Below are positions 43,033-50,618 of a stretch of DNA of 64,000 bases, one piece after another. Every line of letters starts with the position of its first letter. Positions within the stretch are counted from its first letter, which is position 1. The notes below the pieces were generated by a model. The model saw nothing but the letters and a program-made list of their open reading frames with translations, did not search any database and was not told the origin of the DNA. This DNA comes from Saprospiraceae bacterium (GTDB lineage: Bacteria; Bacteroidota; Bacteroidia; Chitinophagales; Saprospiraceae). Position numbers and translations under genes: made by a program. The stretch is from NCBI GenBank assembly GCA_022841345.1, contig JALHRR010000019.1, positions 1 through 64,000 of the forward strand. Reading direction: 5' to 3'.

Positions 43033-43242
43033 ATGAAAGCAACAGGAATTGTTTTAATCGTCATTGGTATTATCCTGACAATCGTAACATCATTCAAATT
43101 CTTTACCAAAGAAAAAGTGATCGATATAGGTGCCCTGGAAGTCACAGCTGACAAACCGAATTATGTAAGCTGGTCACCTATTTTAGGTATTGTAATAATT
43201 GTTGTAGGGGGAGTTGTGTTATGGCAGGCAAAAAAGCAGTAG
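43033..43242 (+). CDS. small two-helix membrane protein
   Basis: A 69-aa protein with two membrane helices (TGIVLIVIGIILTIVTSFKFF and ILGIVIIVVGGVVLWQA). They are joined by a ~20-residue extracytoplasmic or cytoplasmic loop, KEKVIDIGALEVTADKPNYV. I know this pattern from uncharacterised Bacteroidota proteins but cannot name a function. The frame is open to 42985. ATG 43033 removes an unconvincing 16-residue extension and starts directly at the first helix. Confidence 0.75.
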   Translation: MKATGIVLIVIGIILTIVTSFKFFTKEKVIDIGALEVTADKPNYVSWSPILGIVIIVVGGVVLWQAKKQ

Positions 43243-43435
43243 AAAACTTCTTGCTTTCCAGATTTAATTTGATTATGATAATTATGTAAGACTTCAGTCA
43301 AATTATATAATGCATCTGCAGGACTTTGAGAGCATCTTTGTATTGCATCACAATATTGTTCAATATTCAGAATGCAAAAGAAAATTAACCCAAATAATCA
43401 GACTGAATTCTAAAACACAAAAAATTTTAATACAA

Positions 43436-43675
43436 ATGGAGAATGGATCAAAATCACACTTTTTTCGCAATACACTTCTGCTGGGAATATGCATAGGCAC
43501 AGTCCTGGGATTAGTGATCGCTCCCTGGGAAGGTCAGAAGACCAGAAAAAAAATTGCAAAACGCTCACGTGAATTAGCAAATTTTATTTCCGGGAAAAAT
43601 GGAAATATTGAATTAAACGACAATCCGGACATCACTATAATGGTGGTAGAGCCGTCCGTCACAACAGAATTATAA
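43436..43675 (+). CDS. YtxH-like protein 3 (short)
   Basis: A 79-aa protein: polar N-terminus, one membrane helix (FFRNTLLLGICIGTVLGLVIAP) and the YtxH-type motif PWEGQKTRKKIAKRSREL, with a short acidic tail instead of the long coil. The frame is open upstream to an ATG at 43310. That 42-residue extension lacks any YtxH feature and runs over AT-rich, promoter-like DNA (CATCTTTG at 43333-43340), so ATG 43436 is preferred. The lipoprotein gene follows 30 bp downstream. Confidence 0.7.
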   Translation: MENGSKSHFFRNTLLLGICIGTVLGLVIAPWEGQKTRKKIAKRSRELANFISGKNGNIELNDNPDITIMVVEPSVTTEL

Positions 43676-43705
43676 CTTAATATTTTAACCAAAAACTAAT
43701 AAAAA

Positions 43706-44161
43706 ATGAAATCTAATATTTTGAAAATGTCAATGTTTGCATTCCTGATTACAGGTATGCTTATGAGTTGTAATGATTCACCAGGAGAGAAGGTGGAAGA
43801 AGCTGAAGAAAATGTGCTTGAGGCCCAGCAAGAGCTGGACGAAGCTCGTCAGGATTCAATCGAGTACGTATCGTACAGATCAGAGTCAGAAAGAAAACTG
43901 GATATGTATGACCAGAAAATCGCAGAATTAAAGCAAAGGAAAAGAACAGCTTCCAAGGAGATTGAAGATCAGTATGACAGAGAAATAGAAGAAATGGAGA
44001 GACGAAATAAAGAATTGAGAGACAATATTAATAACTATCAATCCGGTGGACGGGACAGATGGGAGTCTTTCAAGTATAGTTTCAACGAAAACATGAATGA
44101 ACTGGAAAATTCGATCTCCAATTTTTTCAATAGAGATACAATCAAAAAAGACGGTCAATAA
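43706..44161 (+). CDS. coiled-coil lipoprotein
   Basis: A 151-aa protein. The signal peptide ends in LITGMLMSC, a typical Bacteroidota lipobox with Cys near residue 22, followed by NDSPGEKVEEAE. The mature part is a long highly charged coiled coil (EENVLEAQQELDEARQ..., MYDQKIAELKQRKRTASKEI, EEMERRNKELRDNIN), with a short C-terminal helix. It is probably anchored in the outer membrane facing the periplasm. The coiled coil could bridge membranes or bind peptidoglycan, loosely like Lpp. It is 30 bp downstream of YtxH 3, which suggests co-transcription. Confidence 0.82.
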   Translation: MKSNILKMSMFAFLITGMLMSCNDSPGEKVEEAEENVLEAQQELDEARQDSIEYVSYRSESERKLDMYDQKIAELKQRKRTASKEIEDQYDREIEEMERRNKELRDNINNYQSGGRDRWESFKYSFNENMNELENSISNFFNRDTIKKDGQ

Positions 44162-44243
44162 GGTTTTTATCCGTTATTTCGGATTTTGACTTTTACCGTA
44201 ACCTTGGAGAAATAGTTCCATACAGTATTTTTCTATTCAAAGC

Positions 44244-44284
44244 ATTCCGCTCCAACGAACCAATTAGTTGGAGTGGAATTTTTA
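44244..44284 (+). terminator. terminator between lipoprotein gene and 44297
   Basis: A 13-bp stem ATTCCGCTCCAAC/GTTGGAGTGGAAT (one G-U) with a 10-nt loop, followed by TTTTTAAA. It ends only ~13 nt before the next ATG, so it could also act in that gene's leader. Confidence 0.7.
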
Positions 44285-44296
44285 AACTCAGCCATC

Positions 44297-44845
44297 ATGA
44301 ACAGGTATCAATCAGTTATTATCTATGGTTTATTAATTGTTATTAATGGGATTATATTGATGGCACTATCTTACAATCCTTCAAGGGCAATTCAATACTC
44401 CATCGGAATTGGGATGATTCTGGCTGCGGTGTTCGCCATCATAAGCTCCAACATGAGCAAGGAATATCAAATTCCCAGAAAGTATCACGCTATCCACGCC
44501 GGAGGAATGATGGCATATGGTTTGGCCGTATTATTTTTAGCAATTGATATTGAACTTTTCTTTCAGATTACCACATTCTTTTTCTTGTACTATGGAATTG
44601 TCGAGATAATATTTTGTCTTCAACTATTTATTTTAAAAACCAGAATTCCCTTATATATCAATGTGTTGAGAATGATCATTGGTCTGACAATTGCTCTCGG
44701 AGCAGTGTTTGTTATGGCAGCCTCAGAACTGGATTTCAGTATTGCGCTGATCGCTTCAGGATTGACATTTACTTTTAGCGGAATTATTCTTGTAATCTTC
44801 AACAATGCACTTATGAAAGAAAGAGCTCTACCATTAAATGAATGA
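44297..44845 (+). CDS. HdeD/DUF308-like membrane protein
   Basis: A 182-aa inner-membrane protein with six hydrophobic helices in three hairpins (VIIYGLLIVINGIILMALS, IGIGMILAAVFAIISS, GGMMAYGLAVLFLAIDIELF, FFLYYGIVEIIFCLQLFIL, LRMIIGLTIALGAVFVMA, IALIASGLTFTFSGIILVIF). Size and topology match the HdeD/DUF308 family, which is linked to acid and envelope stress, but the match is by topology rather than a diagnostic motif. The frame is open to a GTG at 44273. ATG 44297 is preferred because the GTG lies inside the terminator hairpin. Confidence 0.65.
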   Translation: MNRYQSVIIYGLLIVINGIILMALSYNPSRAIQYSIGIGMILAAVFAIISSNMSKEYQIPRKYHAIHAGGMMAYGLAVLFLAIDIELFFQITTFFFLYYGIVEIIFCLQLFILKTRIPLYINVLRMIIGLTIALGAVFVMAASELDFSIALIASGLTFTFSGIILVIFNNALMKERALPLNE

Positions 44846-44951
44846 TAGCTCAATGATTTTTTGAAAGGCTTTTGCGTCGAATATTCTTGAGTGTCATCTT
44901 TTTAATTATTTCAAAAGGGATCTATTCTCTAAAAAAGTAAAAAAGAAAGAC

Positions 44952-45371
44952 ATGGAAAAGAACAAAAAAGAAAAAAATGACTCCTCTTTGAATCAGGAAA
45001 ATTCAAATTATGAGTCACAGGAAACCAACTCGAATGAACGGTTTTTATATCCTGATTATCCCTACTTTTCTCTTGATGAACATAAGTACATGGGTAAGGA
45101 AAAATCTGAGTTAAGTACACGTTTGACAGGGAGTAGTCCTTTGCAGGATGAAGAAGGCATGCAGAATGAGAATAATCAGATGCTGGAAAGTTCGTCGAAT
45201 CCTTTGACTCCCTTTTTGACGGATGTCGAGTCCTTCGATTCTGAATCTGTTGATTCATTCAATATGGATAAAAATACAGAAGAGCAGGAAAAAGGTAATT
45301 ACAGCGGCTCACATGAAGGGGATAATATCGGGGATAGTGACGAACATCAGAATTATACAGGGGAACCTTGA
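44952..45371 (+). CDS. acidic, probably disordered protein
   Basis: A 139-aa protein with almost no hydrophobic core: rich in Asn, Glu, Ser, Asp and Gln (NDSSLNQENSNYESQETNSN..., SFDSESVDSFNMDKNTEEQEKG), ending GDSDEHQNYTGEP. The one ordered-looking patch is FLYPDYPYFSLDEHKYMG. There is no signal peptide. Such hydrophilin-like acidic proteins are often desiccation or osmotic-stress related, which would suit the neighbourhood, but this is inference. The lipocalin gene follows 27 bp downstream. Confidence 0.65.
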   Translation: MEKNKKEKNDSSLNQENSNYESQETNSNERFLYPDYPYFSLDEHKYMGKEKSELSTRLTGSSPLQDEEGMQNENNQMLESSSNPLTPFLTDVESFDSESVDSFNMDKNTEEQEKGNYSGSHEGDNIGDSDEHQNYTGEP

Positions 45372-45398
45372 CATATATAGAATTATCATCTTTTTTTA

Positions 45399-45902
45399 AT
45401 GAATAAATTTACTAATACAATGCTTAGCTTACCGATAATATATAATAATAATCTTGAGACTGTAGAAAGAGTTGATTTGCACAGATTTATTGGTAAATGG
45501 TACACCATCGCATCATATCCTCAGCGCATTGGTCCAATAGTTCACAATACTGCTGTGGAATACAGACTTACGCCAAAGGGAAATCTGAAGATAAGTAAAA
45601 TCTACAAAGGTAGAGGGCGTATGAAAAAGGACTTAATATTGAGTGGGACAGGATTTGTAGAGAAAGATACCAATAATGCAAAATTCAGGGAGCAATTTCT
45701 GTGGCCATTCGTAGATGCCTCTTGTGTAATTGACTTAGCTGATGACTATAGCTTCGCAGTTATCAGCAAACCCGATAAATCTTCTTTGACTATTTTATCC
45801 CGAAATATAAAAATGGATCCGAGTACTTATTCGTCTATTATTGACAGAATAAAAAACAAAGGATTTAACACTGAACGTCTTAGATTAACTCCTGAATTTT
45901 AA
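45399..45902 (+). CDS. lipocalin-family protein (Blc-like) without signal peptide
   Basis: A 167-aa protein with the lipocalin first motif VDLHRFIGKWYTIASYPQRI (G-x-W-Y). The bacterial-lipocalin strand order follows: NTAVEYRLTPKGNLKISKIYKG, AKFREQFLWPFV, CVIDLADDYSFAVISKPDKSSLTILSR, then the closing helix YSSIIDRIKNKGFNTERLRLTPEF. Blc-type proteins bind fatty acids or lysophospholipids, normally as outer-membrane lipoproteins. Here the N-terminus (MNKFTNTMLSLPIIYNNN) shows neither a lipobox nor a proper signal peptide, so the location is uncertain. It lies 27 bp after the acidic protein gene and before a terminator. Confidence 0.82.
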   Translation: MNKFTNTMLSLPIIYNNNLETVERVDLHRFIGKWYTIASYPQRIGPIVHNTAVEYRLTPKGNLKISKIYKGRGRMKKDLILSGTGFVEKDTNNAKFREQFLWPFVDASCVIDLADDYSFAVISKPDKSSLTILSRNIKMDPSTYSSIIDRIKNKGFNTERLRLTPEF

Positions 45903-45972
45903 AACTCCAATTTGGCAAAAGTAATGCGGAATTTATTCTGATATACCTTTGACTGAATAAAATTGTAAAAGT

Positions 45973-46012
45973 ATGGTCGGAGATGTGTGATAACATTTTC
46001 GACCATTTTTTA
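45973..46012 (+). terminator. terminator after the lipocalin gene
   Basis: ATGGTCG pairs with CGACCAT, with an inner ATGT/ACAT pairing, followed by TTTTTTATTT. It lies directly before the convergent gene's stop. Confidence 0.75.
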
Positions 46013-46014
46013 TT

Positions 46015-46332
46015 TCAATTCCATTTTCCACCGGAAGAGATAATGAGCATAAGGGCAAATAAACCATATACAATGACCAGTCCAATGGGTATAAAAAGAA
46101 GAAAATTGCCTAATTTGTAAGTCCCCTGATTTTTCAACGCAAACCAGGCCACAATCGTCAATAATGATATCACTCCACCGACACTTATATTTATCCCGCT
46201 GGAGTGAAAATTTACATAATGTCCAGCTCTTTTATTCATGATATAGACGAAAATGTGCGTAGCAGCTAAATATAAGAAATAAAGAGCTGCAGCAATATTT
46301 ATGGTGAAACCAAAGATTTGGTACAATTTCAT
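46015..46332 (-). CDS. small membrane protein, unknown
   Basis: A 105-aa protein with three hydrophobic helices (IFGFTINIAAALYFLYLAATHIFVYI, INISVGGVISLLTIVAWFAL, LGNFLLFIPIGLVIVYGLFALMLII) and short polar loops. It has no recognised motif. It stands alone, convergent with the lipocalin gene and divergent from the ABC exporter at 46549. Related unannotated proteins are common in the phylum. Confidence 0.7.
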   Translation of the reverse strand: MKLYQIFGFTINIAAALYFLYLAATHIFVYIMNKRAGHYVNFHSSGINISVGGVISLLTIVAWFALKNQGTYKLGNFLLFIPIGLVIVYGLFALMLIISSGGKWN

Positions 46333-46548
46333 TGCTGATAGAATTTATAGATTTATCGAAGTGTGATCGTCCTGCAAAACTATAGTCTCAGAAAATGATT
46401 TTTCATTTTTATTGATTGTAACTGCAACTTATTGCATTTAAACATGATTGTTACTGTTTAAAGTGTCATTTCAATCTTCAGATTACTATTCAAATCAAGC
46501 GTCTGGGCATGGACAAACTGGTTAAAATAATTCCTATTTTATGATGGC

Positions 46549-48297
46549 ATGAAAATACTTTGGAAATATCTCAGACCTCATAGCAGACTTATTTTTCTGG
46601 CTTTGTTAATTGCAGCGATAGCCCAATTATTGAGCCTGATCGATCCGATTATTTTTGGAAAAATAATTGATGAGTATGCAAATGATCAAACTAATAAGGG
46701 AGATAAAGAGTTGGTCAATGGTGCTCTATATTGGCTGCTGATTGCGCTGGGAGTGGCAATTCTGGCCAGACTTGCCCGCAGTGTGCAGGAATATGTAATG
46801 CGATTGGCGGTGCAGAAATTTGGCATGCAGATATTCAATGATGGATTAAGGCAAATCCTCAGACTATCCTATCAGGAATACGAAGAACAACGAAGCGGTG
46901 AGACACTGGCAATTCTGCAAAAGGTCCGGACGGATACTGAGAAATTTATATCCTCTTTTATCAATATTCTGTTTTCATCTCTCGTGGGATTTGCTTTTTT
47001 AATCTGGTATGCAATTACCAAACACTGGGCACTGATTCCAGTTTTTTTTATCGGATTTCTTGTTTTGGGAAGTATCACTGTGCTTTTGAGCAAGAAAATA
47101 AAGACAATTCAGCGACAGATCAACAGAAGAACAACACAAATGTCCGGCCTCATTACGGAATCTCTGCGTAATATTGAATTAGTGAAGAGTCTTGGCCTTA
47201 CATTTCCCGAAGTCAGACGGATGAAGGTCCACACGAAAAAGATATTTGACCTGGAAATGGCTAAAGTGAAACAGGTTCGCTTCCTTACATTTTATCAGGA
47301 TACCGCATTAAATTTGCTTCGTCATTCGGTGCTGTTCACTCTGTTATGGTTGATTTTCAGGGATGTTTTATCCCCCGGCGAGATGATTGCTATGCAATTC
47401 ATTTCTACCATTATTTTCGCTCCTCTTCAGGAGTTGGGAAATATCCTGGTGTTTTACAGGGAGACGGAATCATCTCTTCAGTTGTTTGATGGATTGATGC
47501 AAAAACCCGTGGAGAAAAGACCCGAGGATGCTATTACGGTGAGTGAATTAACCGAGCTGAGTTTTGAAAATGTCGTTTTCCGTCATAAAACTGCTCAGCA
47601 GAATTCAGTAGATGGGATTTCATTTAAAGTTAAAACCGGTGAAACTATCGCATTTGTTGGTCCTTCGGGATCAGGTAAATCAACAATGGTTAAATTACTG
47701 GTAGGCCTGTACACTCCGGTGGAAGGCACCATCTTTTTTAATGATGTTGATTCCCGCAAATTGAGATATAATGCGATGCGCAGGCAAGTCGGATTCGTGA
47801 CACAGGATACTCAGCTCTTTGCGGGAACGATCAAAGAAAATTTACTGTACGTCAAGCCGGATGCTACTGATGAAGAGATCATGGAGGCGCTTCGTAAAGC
47901 TTCCTGTGAACAGATGCTGGCCCGAAGTGAAAAAGGAATTCATACTCGTTTGGGTGAAGGAGGACTGAAGCTGTCCGGTGGCGAAAAACAAAGAATTTCC
48001 ATCGCAAGGGCATTGATCCGGCGTCCTCAGCTGATGATATTTGATGAGGCCACTTCAGCCCTCGATTCTTTGACCGAAGAAACAATCACTGACACAGTCC
48101 GTGAAATTTCAGGACGAAAAGAGCAGATTACCATCTTAATCGCCCACCGGCTCTCAACTATTTTGCATGCGGACAGAATCATAGTTCTTGAAAAGGGTAA
48201 AATTGCAGAATCCGGGTCTCATGATGAACTTGTAGCCGCCAAAGGATTGTATTATGCAATGTGGAGACAGCAGATAGGGGAGAGGAAGATAGTTTAG
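46549..48297 (+). CDS. ABC exporter, fused permease-ATPase
   Basis: A 582-aa type IV ABC half-transporter (MsbA/multidrug class) that should work as a dimer. Six membrane helices lie in about residues 12-310. The ATPase domain has Walker A GPSGSGKST, a Q-loop (FVTQDTQ), signature LSGGEKQRISIARAL, Walker B LMIFDEATSALD and an H-loop (LIAHRLS). The substrate may be a lipid, drug or peptide and cannot be inferred. Its length is usual for the class. There is no partner gene: repeat-rich DNA follows for 600 bp. Confidence 0.92.
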   Translation: MKILWKYLRPHSRLIFLALLIAAIAQLLSLIDPIIFGKIIDEYANDQTNKGDKELVNGALYWLLIALGVAILARLARSVQEYVMRLAVQKFGMQIFNDGLRQILRLSYQEYEEQRSGETLAILQKVRTDTEKFISSFINILFSSLVGFAFLIWYAITKHWALIPVFFIGFLVLGSITVLLSKKIKTIQRQINRRTTQMSGLITESLRNIELVKSLGLTFPEVRRMKVHTKKIFDLEMAKVKQVRFLTFYQDTALNLLRHSVLFTLLWLIFRDVLSPGEMIAMQFISTIIFAPLQELGNILVFYRETESSLQLFDGLMQKPVEKRPEDAITVSELTELSFENVVFRHKTAQQNSVDGISFKVKTGETIAFVGPSGSGKSTMVKLLVGLYTPVEGTIFFNDVDSRKLRYNAMRRQVGFVTQDTQLFAGTIKENLLYVKPDATDEEIMEALRKASCEQMLARSEKGIHTRLGEGGLKLSGGEKQRISIARALIRRPQLMIFDEATSALDSLTEETITDTVREISGRKEQITILIAHRLSTILHADRIIVLEKGKIAESGSHDELVAAKGLYYAMWRQQIGERKIV

Positions 48298-48310
48298 ATT
48301 TCAGAAATCA

Positions 48311-48329
48311 GTCCCCAAAGCTTTGGGGA
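48311..48329. repeat. GTCCCCAAAGCTTTGGGGA palindrome copy
   Basis: Matches 1003-1022 over 19 bp. It lies 13 bp after the ABC exporter stop. Confidence 0.75.
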
Positions 48330-48699
48330 TCAGATTTGAACAGCCGGGTGGGAGTAGTTATGAGTGATGAGTTAGGGATGATGAATCATGAGTGAAACAG
48401 CAGGGAGAAAGTTATGAGTTATCCGAAGGACTGCACAGTGGTGCAAAGCGGAACCCCGCGGTGAGATATGAGATATGAGATATGAGAGATAAGAGATAAC
48501 AGCCAGTTATGAGTTATGGGTTATGAATTATGAGTGAGGTAACTGTCGCGCAGTGAGGAACGAACCTCGCGATTGAACAGCCGGAATGAATTTGCCTTCT
48601 TGTTTTGTGCGCCAGCCATCACCTTTTTATTTTCAAAGCGAAGCTGCAGGAAATTAAAGACACTTGTGCCGTAGTGAGTAAAACGAACCTCGGTATCAC

Positions 48700-48725
48700 T
48701 TTTTCATGGCTTGCACCATGAAAAA
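48700..48725. repeat. hairpin TTTTTCATGG/CCATGAAAAA
   Basis: A perfect 10-bp stem around CTTGCA in the repeat-rich spacer. Its short loop and A/T ends could allow termination in either direction, but no gene abuts it. Confidence 0.55.
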
Positions 48726-48892
48726 ACATCACCTTTCAAGCCTGAGGCGCAGAAAGACATCACCTTTCCAGGCGGAACAGCAGAAAGACATCACTTCGCT
48801 AGGATAAATCCCCGGAAATAGTTGGAAATAATCGGGAGAACAGCAGATCTATATTGTAAGAATTAGTCTCCATTTTATTAAAAATCATTTTC

Positions 48893-48900
48893 TACATTTG
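48893..48900 (+). promoter_or_regulatory. -7 element abutting gene 48906
   Basis: TACATTTG is a full TAnnTTTG match that ends 5 nt before the ATG. If functional, transcription would start at or within a few bases of the start codon. Confidence 0.45.
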
Positions 48901-48905
48901 AAGTA

Positions 48906-50066
48906 ATGAATTCAAGTTTCGATACAATCATTATTGGTGCGGGTTCGATGGGATCTTCCGCGGCTTATTTCCTGGCTAAAGCCGGACATAAAGTGCTTTG
49001 TCTGGATCGTTATTCTTCCCCTCATGTTTTCGGGTCTCATAGCGGACAAAGCAGAATCGTGAGAAAAGCGTATTTCGAACATCCTGATTATGTGCCATTG
49101 CTCAATCGATCTTATCAGAATTGGAGAATGATTGAAGAGGAGAGCTCGCAGCAACTTTATTTTGAAACAGGACTTTTATACCTAACGCATTCCGGAACTG
49201 AAATTGACAGAGGAGTCAGAAAAGCTGCACAACTTCACAGTCTACCGCTGCTTGAATTGAAAAATTCAGATCTGAATGATAGATGGCCTCAAATTCAGGT
49301 ACCTGAAAACATGCAAATATTATTTGAAGAGGAAGCCGGATTTGCTATACCGGAGTTGACAATAAATACTTTGATCAAATTAGCTGAATTTCATGGGGCT
49401 GTTTTCAAAATGCCTGAAAGCGCACTCAAGTGGACTACTTCCGCAAGCACATGCACTGTCACTACCAATCACGGAATCTATACTGCAGACAAACTGATCT
49501 TTTGTTCCGGAGCCTGGAGTTCATACCTGCTTCCGGAATTGAAAATTCCATTGAAAGTAAGCAGACAGACTTTAGCATGGTTTGAGACAGATAGTTCTTC
49601 TGATTTTTCCCCTGAAAATTTTCCATGCTTCATGATTGAAGATTCGGAGGATGATTTGTTTTATGGATTTCCGGTATTGCCGCAAGTTACATTGGGAGGT
49701 TCAGGTGGTTTGAAAATTGCTCACCACAAAGTTGTCGATTATGTGATTGATATTCAAAATTATACACCTCAGCATTCAATTTCATTGGATGAAGAATCAC
49801 TGCTGAGAAGTATTTTGAATAAATATTTACCGGGAGCAAATGGAAGATTACTTCAAGCTACAACTTGCCTGTACACTAATTCCCCTGATGGAGATTTTAT
49901 ACTGGATTTTTTGCCAGAGCACAATGAAAGGATAATAATTGCCTGCGGTTTTAGTGGGCACGGTTTCAAATTTGTTCCGGTTATGGGAGAGATTTTATGC
50001 GATCTTGCAGTGAAAGGAAGAACTGATCTGAATATTGATTTTTTAAGTCTGAAAAGATTTGATTAG
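48906..50066 (+). CDS. FAD amine oxidase, monomeric sarcosine oxidase / N-methyltryptophan oxidase type
   Basis: A 386-aa cytosolic flavoprotein. The N-terminal Rossmann motif is IIIGAGSMGSSAAYFLAKAG (GxGxxG at 11-16), then CLDRY. HSGQSRIVRKAYFEHPDYVPL is typical of the MSOX/SolA family. TTCLYTNSPDGDFILD, about residue 320, contains the Cys that links covalently to FAD in this family. ACGFSGHGFKFVPVMGE is the conserved C-terminal segment. It oxidatively demethylates N-methyl amino acids such as sarcosine, giving formaldehyde and hydrogen peroxide; the exact substrate is not evident. Length is usual for the family. It is monocistronic between a repeat spacer and a convergent gene. Confidence 0.9.
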   Translation: MNSSFDTIIIGAGSMGSSAAYFLAKAGHKVLCLDRYSSPHVFGSHSGQSRIVRKAYFEHPDYVPLLNRSYQNWRMIEEESSQQLYFETGLLYLTHSGTEIDRGVRKAAQLHSLPLLELKNSDLNDRWPQIQVPENMQILFEEEAGFAIPELTINTLIKLAEFHGAVFKMPESALKWTTSASTCTVTTNHGIYTADKLIFCSGAWSSYLLPELKIPLKVSRQTLAWFETDSSSDFSPENFPCFMIEDSEDDLFYGFPVLPQVTLGGSGGLKIAHHKVVDYVIDIQNYTPQHSISLDEESLLRSILNKYLPGANGRLLQATTCLYTNSPDGDFILDFLPEHNERIIIACGFSGHGFKFVPVMGEILCDLAVKGRTDLNIDFLSLKRFD

Positions 50067-50077
50067 TTAAGATTCAT

Positions 50078-50494
50078 TTATACGTAATCCTGGTTTCTAA
50101 ATGGAAGCTCTTTTTGAACATCTTTACCCATATAAATGGTTACTCCGTCAACTTTAATTTTAGCAGGATAAAATAAGTAGAATCTGCCGGATTCATATTC
50201 CATTTTGTCCCATGGAATGAATAAAGGTTTGTGTCCCAGGGTAAATAATTTTGCAGTTCTGAGGTACAGGCCTGTCTCATTGACTGCATATCTGATGGTG
50301 CCACTATATCTGCATCGATTTAACAGCGCACTACACCATTTCACATCCTCCGGAAAATTAGATGTTTGATATGTTTTTGCTAAATATTGCCAGCGGGAGA
50401 GATAACTGATCAGCAAGACAATGCCGGACCATAATGAGACAAAGAAAATAGAAAAAACAACCAAAATTGAGAGCATGTAAAGCGCTGAAGCCAT
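50078..50494 (-). CDS. membrane-anchored protein, unknown
   Basis: A 138-aa protein with one long or two tight N-terminal membrane helices (LYMLSILVVFSIFFVSLWSGIVLLISYL) and a soluble beta-rich part of about 100 residues (CRYSGTIRYAVNETGLYLRT, KPLFIPWDKMEYESGRFYLFY, VTIYMGKDVQKELPF). That part resembles YcxB-like or PH-like sensor folds of small membrane proteins. The frame is open to a GTG at 50530. ATG 50494 places the start just before the helix. It ends 11 bp from the convergent amine-oxidase stop. Confidence 0.65.
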   Translation of the reverse strand: MASALYMLSILVVFSIFFVSLWSGIVLLISYLSRWQYLAKTYQTSNFPEDVKWCSALLNRCRYSGTIRYAVNETGLYLRTAKLFTLGHKPLFIPWDKMEYESGRFYLFYPAKIKVDGVTIYMGKDVQKELPFRNQDYV

Positions 50495-50618
50495 AACTAA
50501 ATCGTTTTGTGCGAATTGTACTTTCAACACATTGAATAATGCCTTAAATATAGGACTCCAGAATTAGTTTCTATTTACAAAATGTTATGGATTCTTTTAT
50601 TGATCAGCCCTGAATTAA

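Larger units (their letters stand above)
48298..48892. other. repeat-filled spacer downstream of the ABC exporter
   Basis: About 600 bp of non-coding DNA. It has the GTCCCCAAAGCTTTGGGGA palindrome (48311-48329), several AACAGC(C) words, GATGAGTTAGGGATGATGAA and GAGATATGAGATATGAGATA tracts (48350-48540), and a hairpin at 48700-48725. The phrase ACATCACCTTTC occurs repeatedly (about 48615-48795). The composition is like the spacers at 3840-4720 and 9758-10212. Confidence 0.7.

Noticed and set aside
43310-43435. N-terminal extension of the third YtxH-like protein.
   Set aside because: It lacks YtxH features and covers AT-rich, promoter-like DNA. ATG 43436 gives the normal domain layout.
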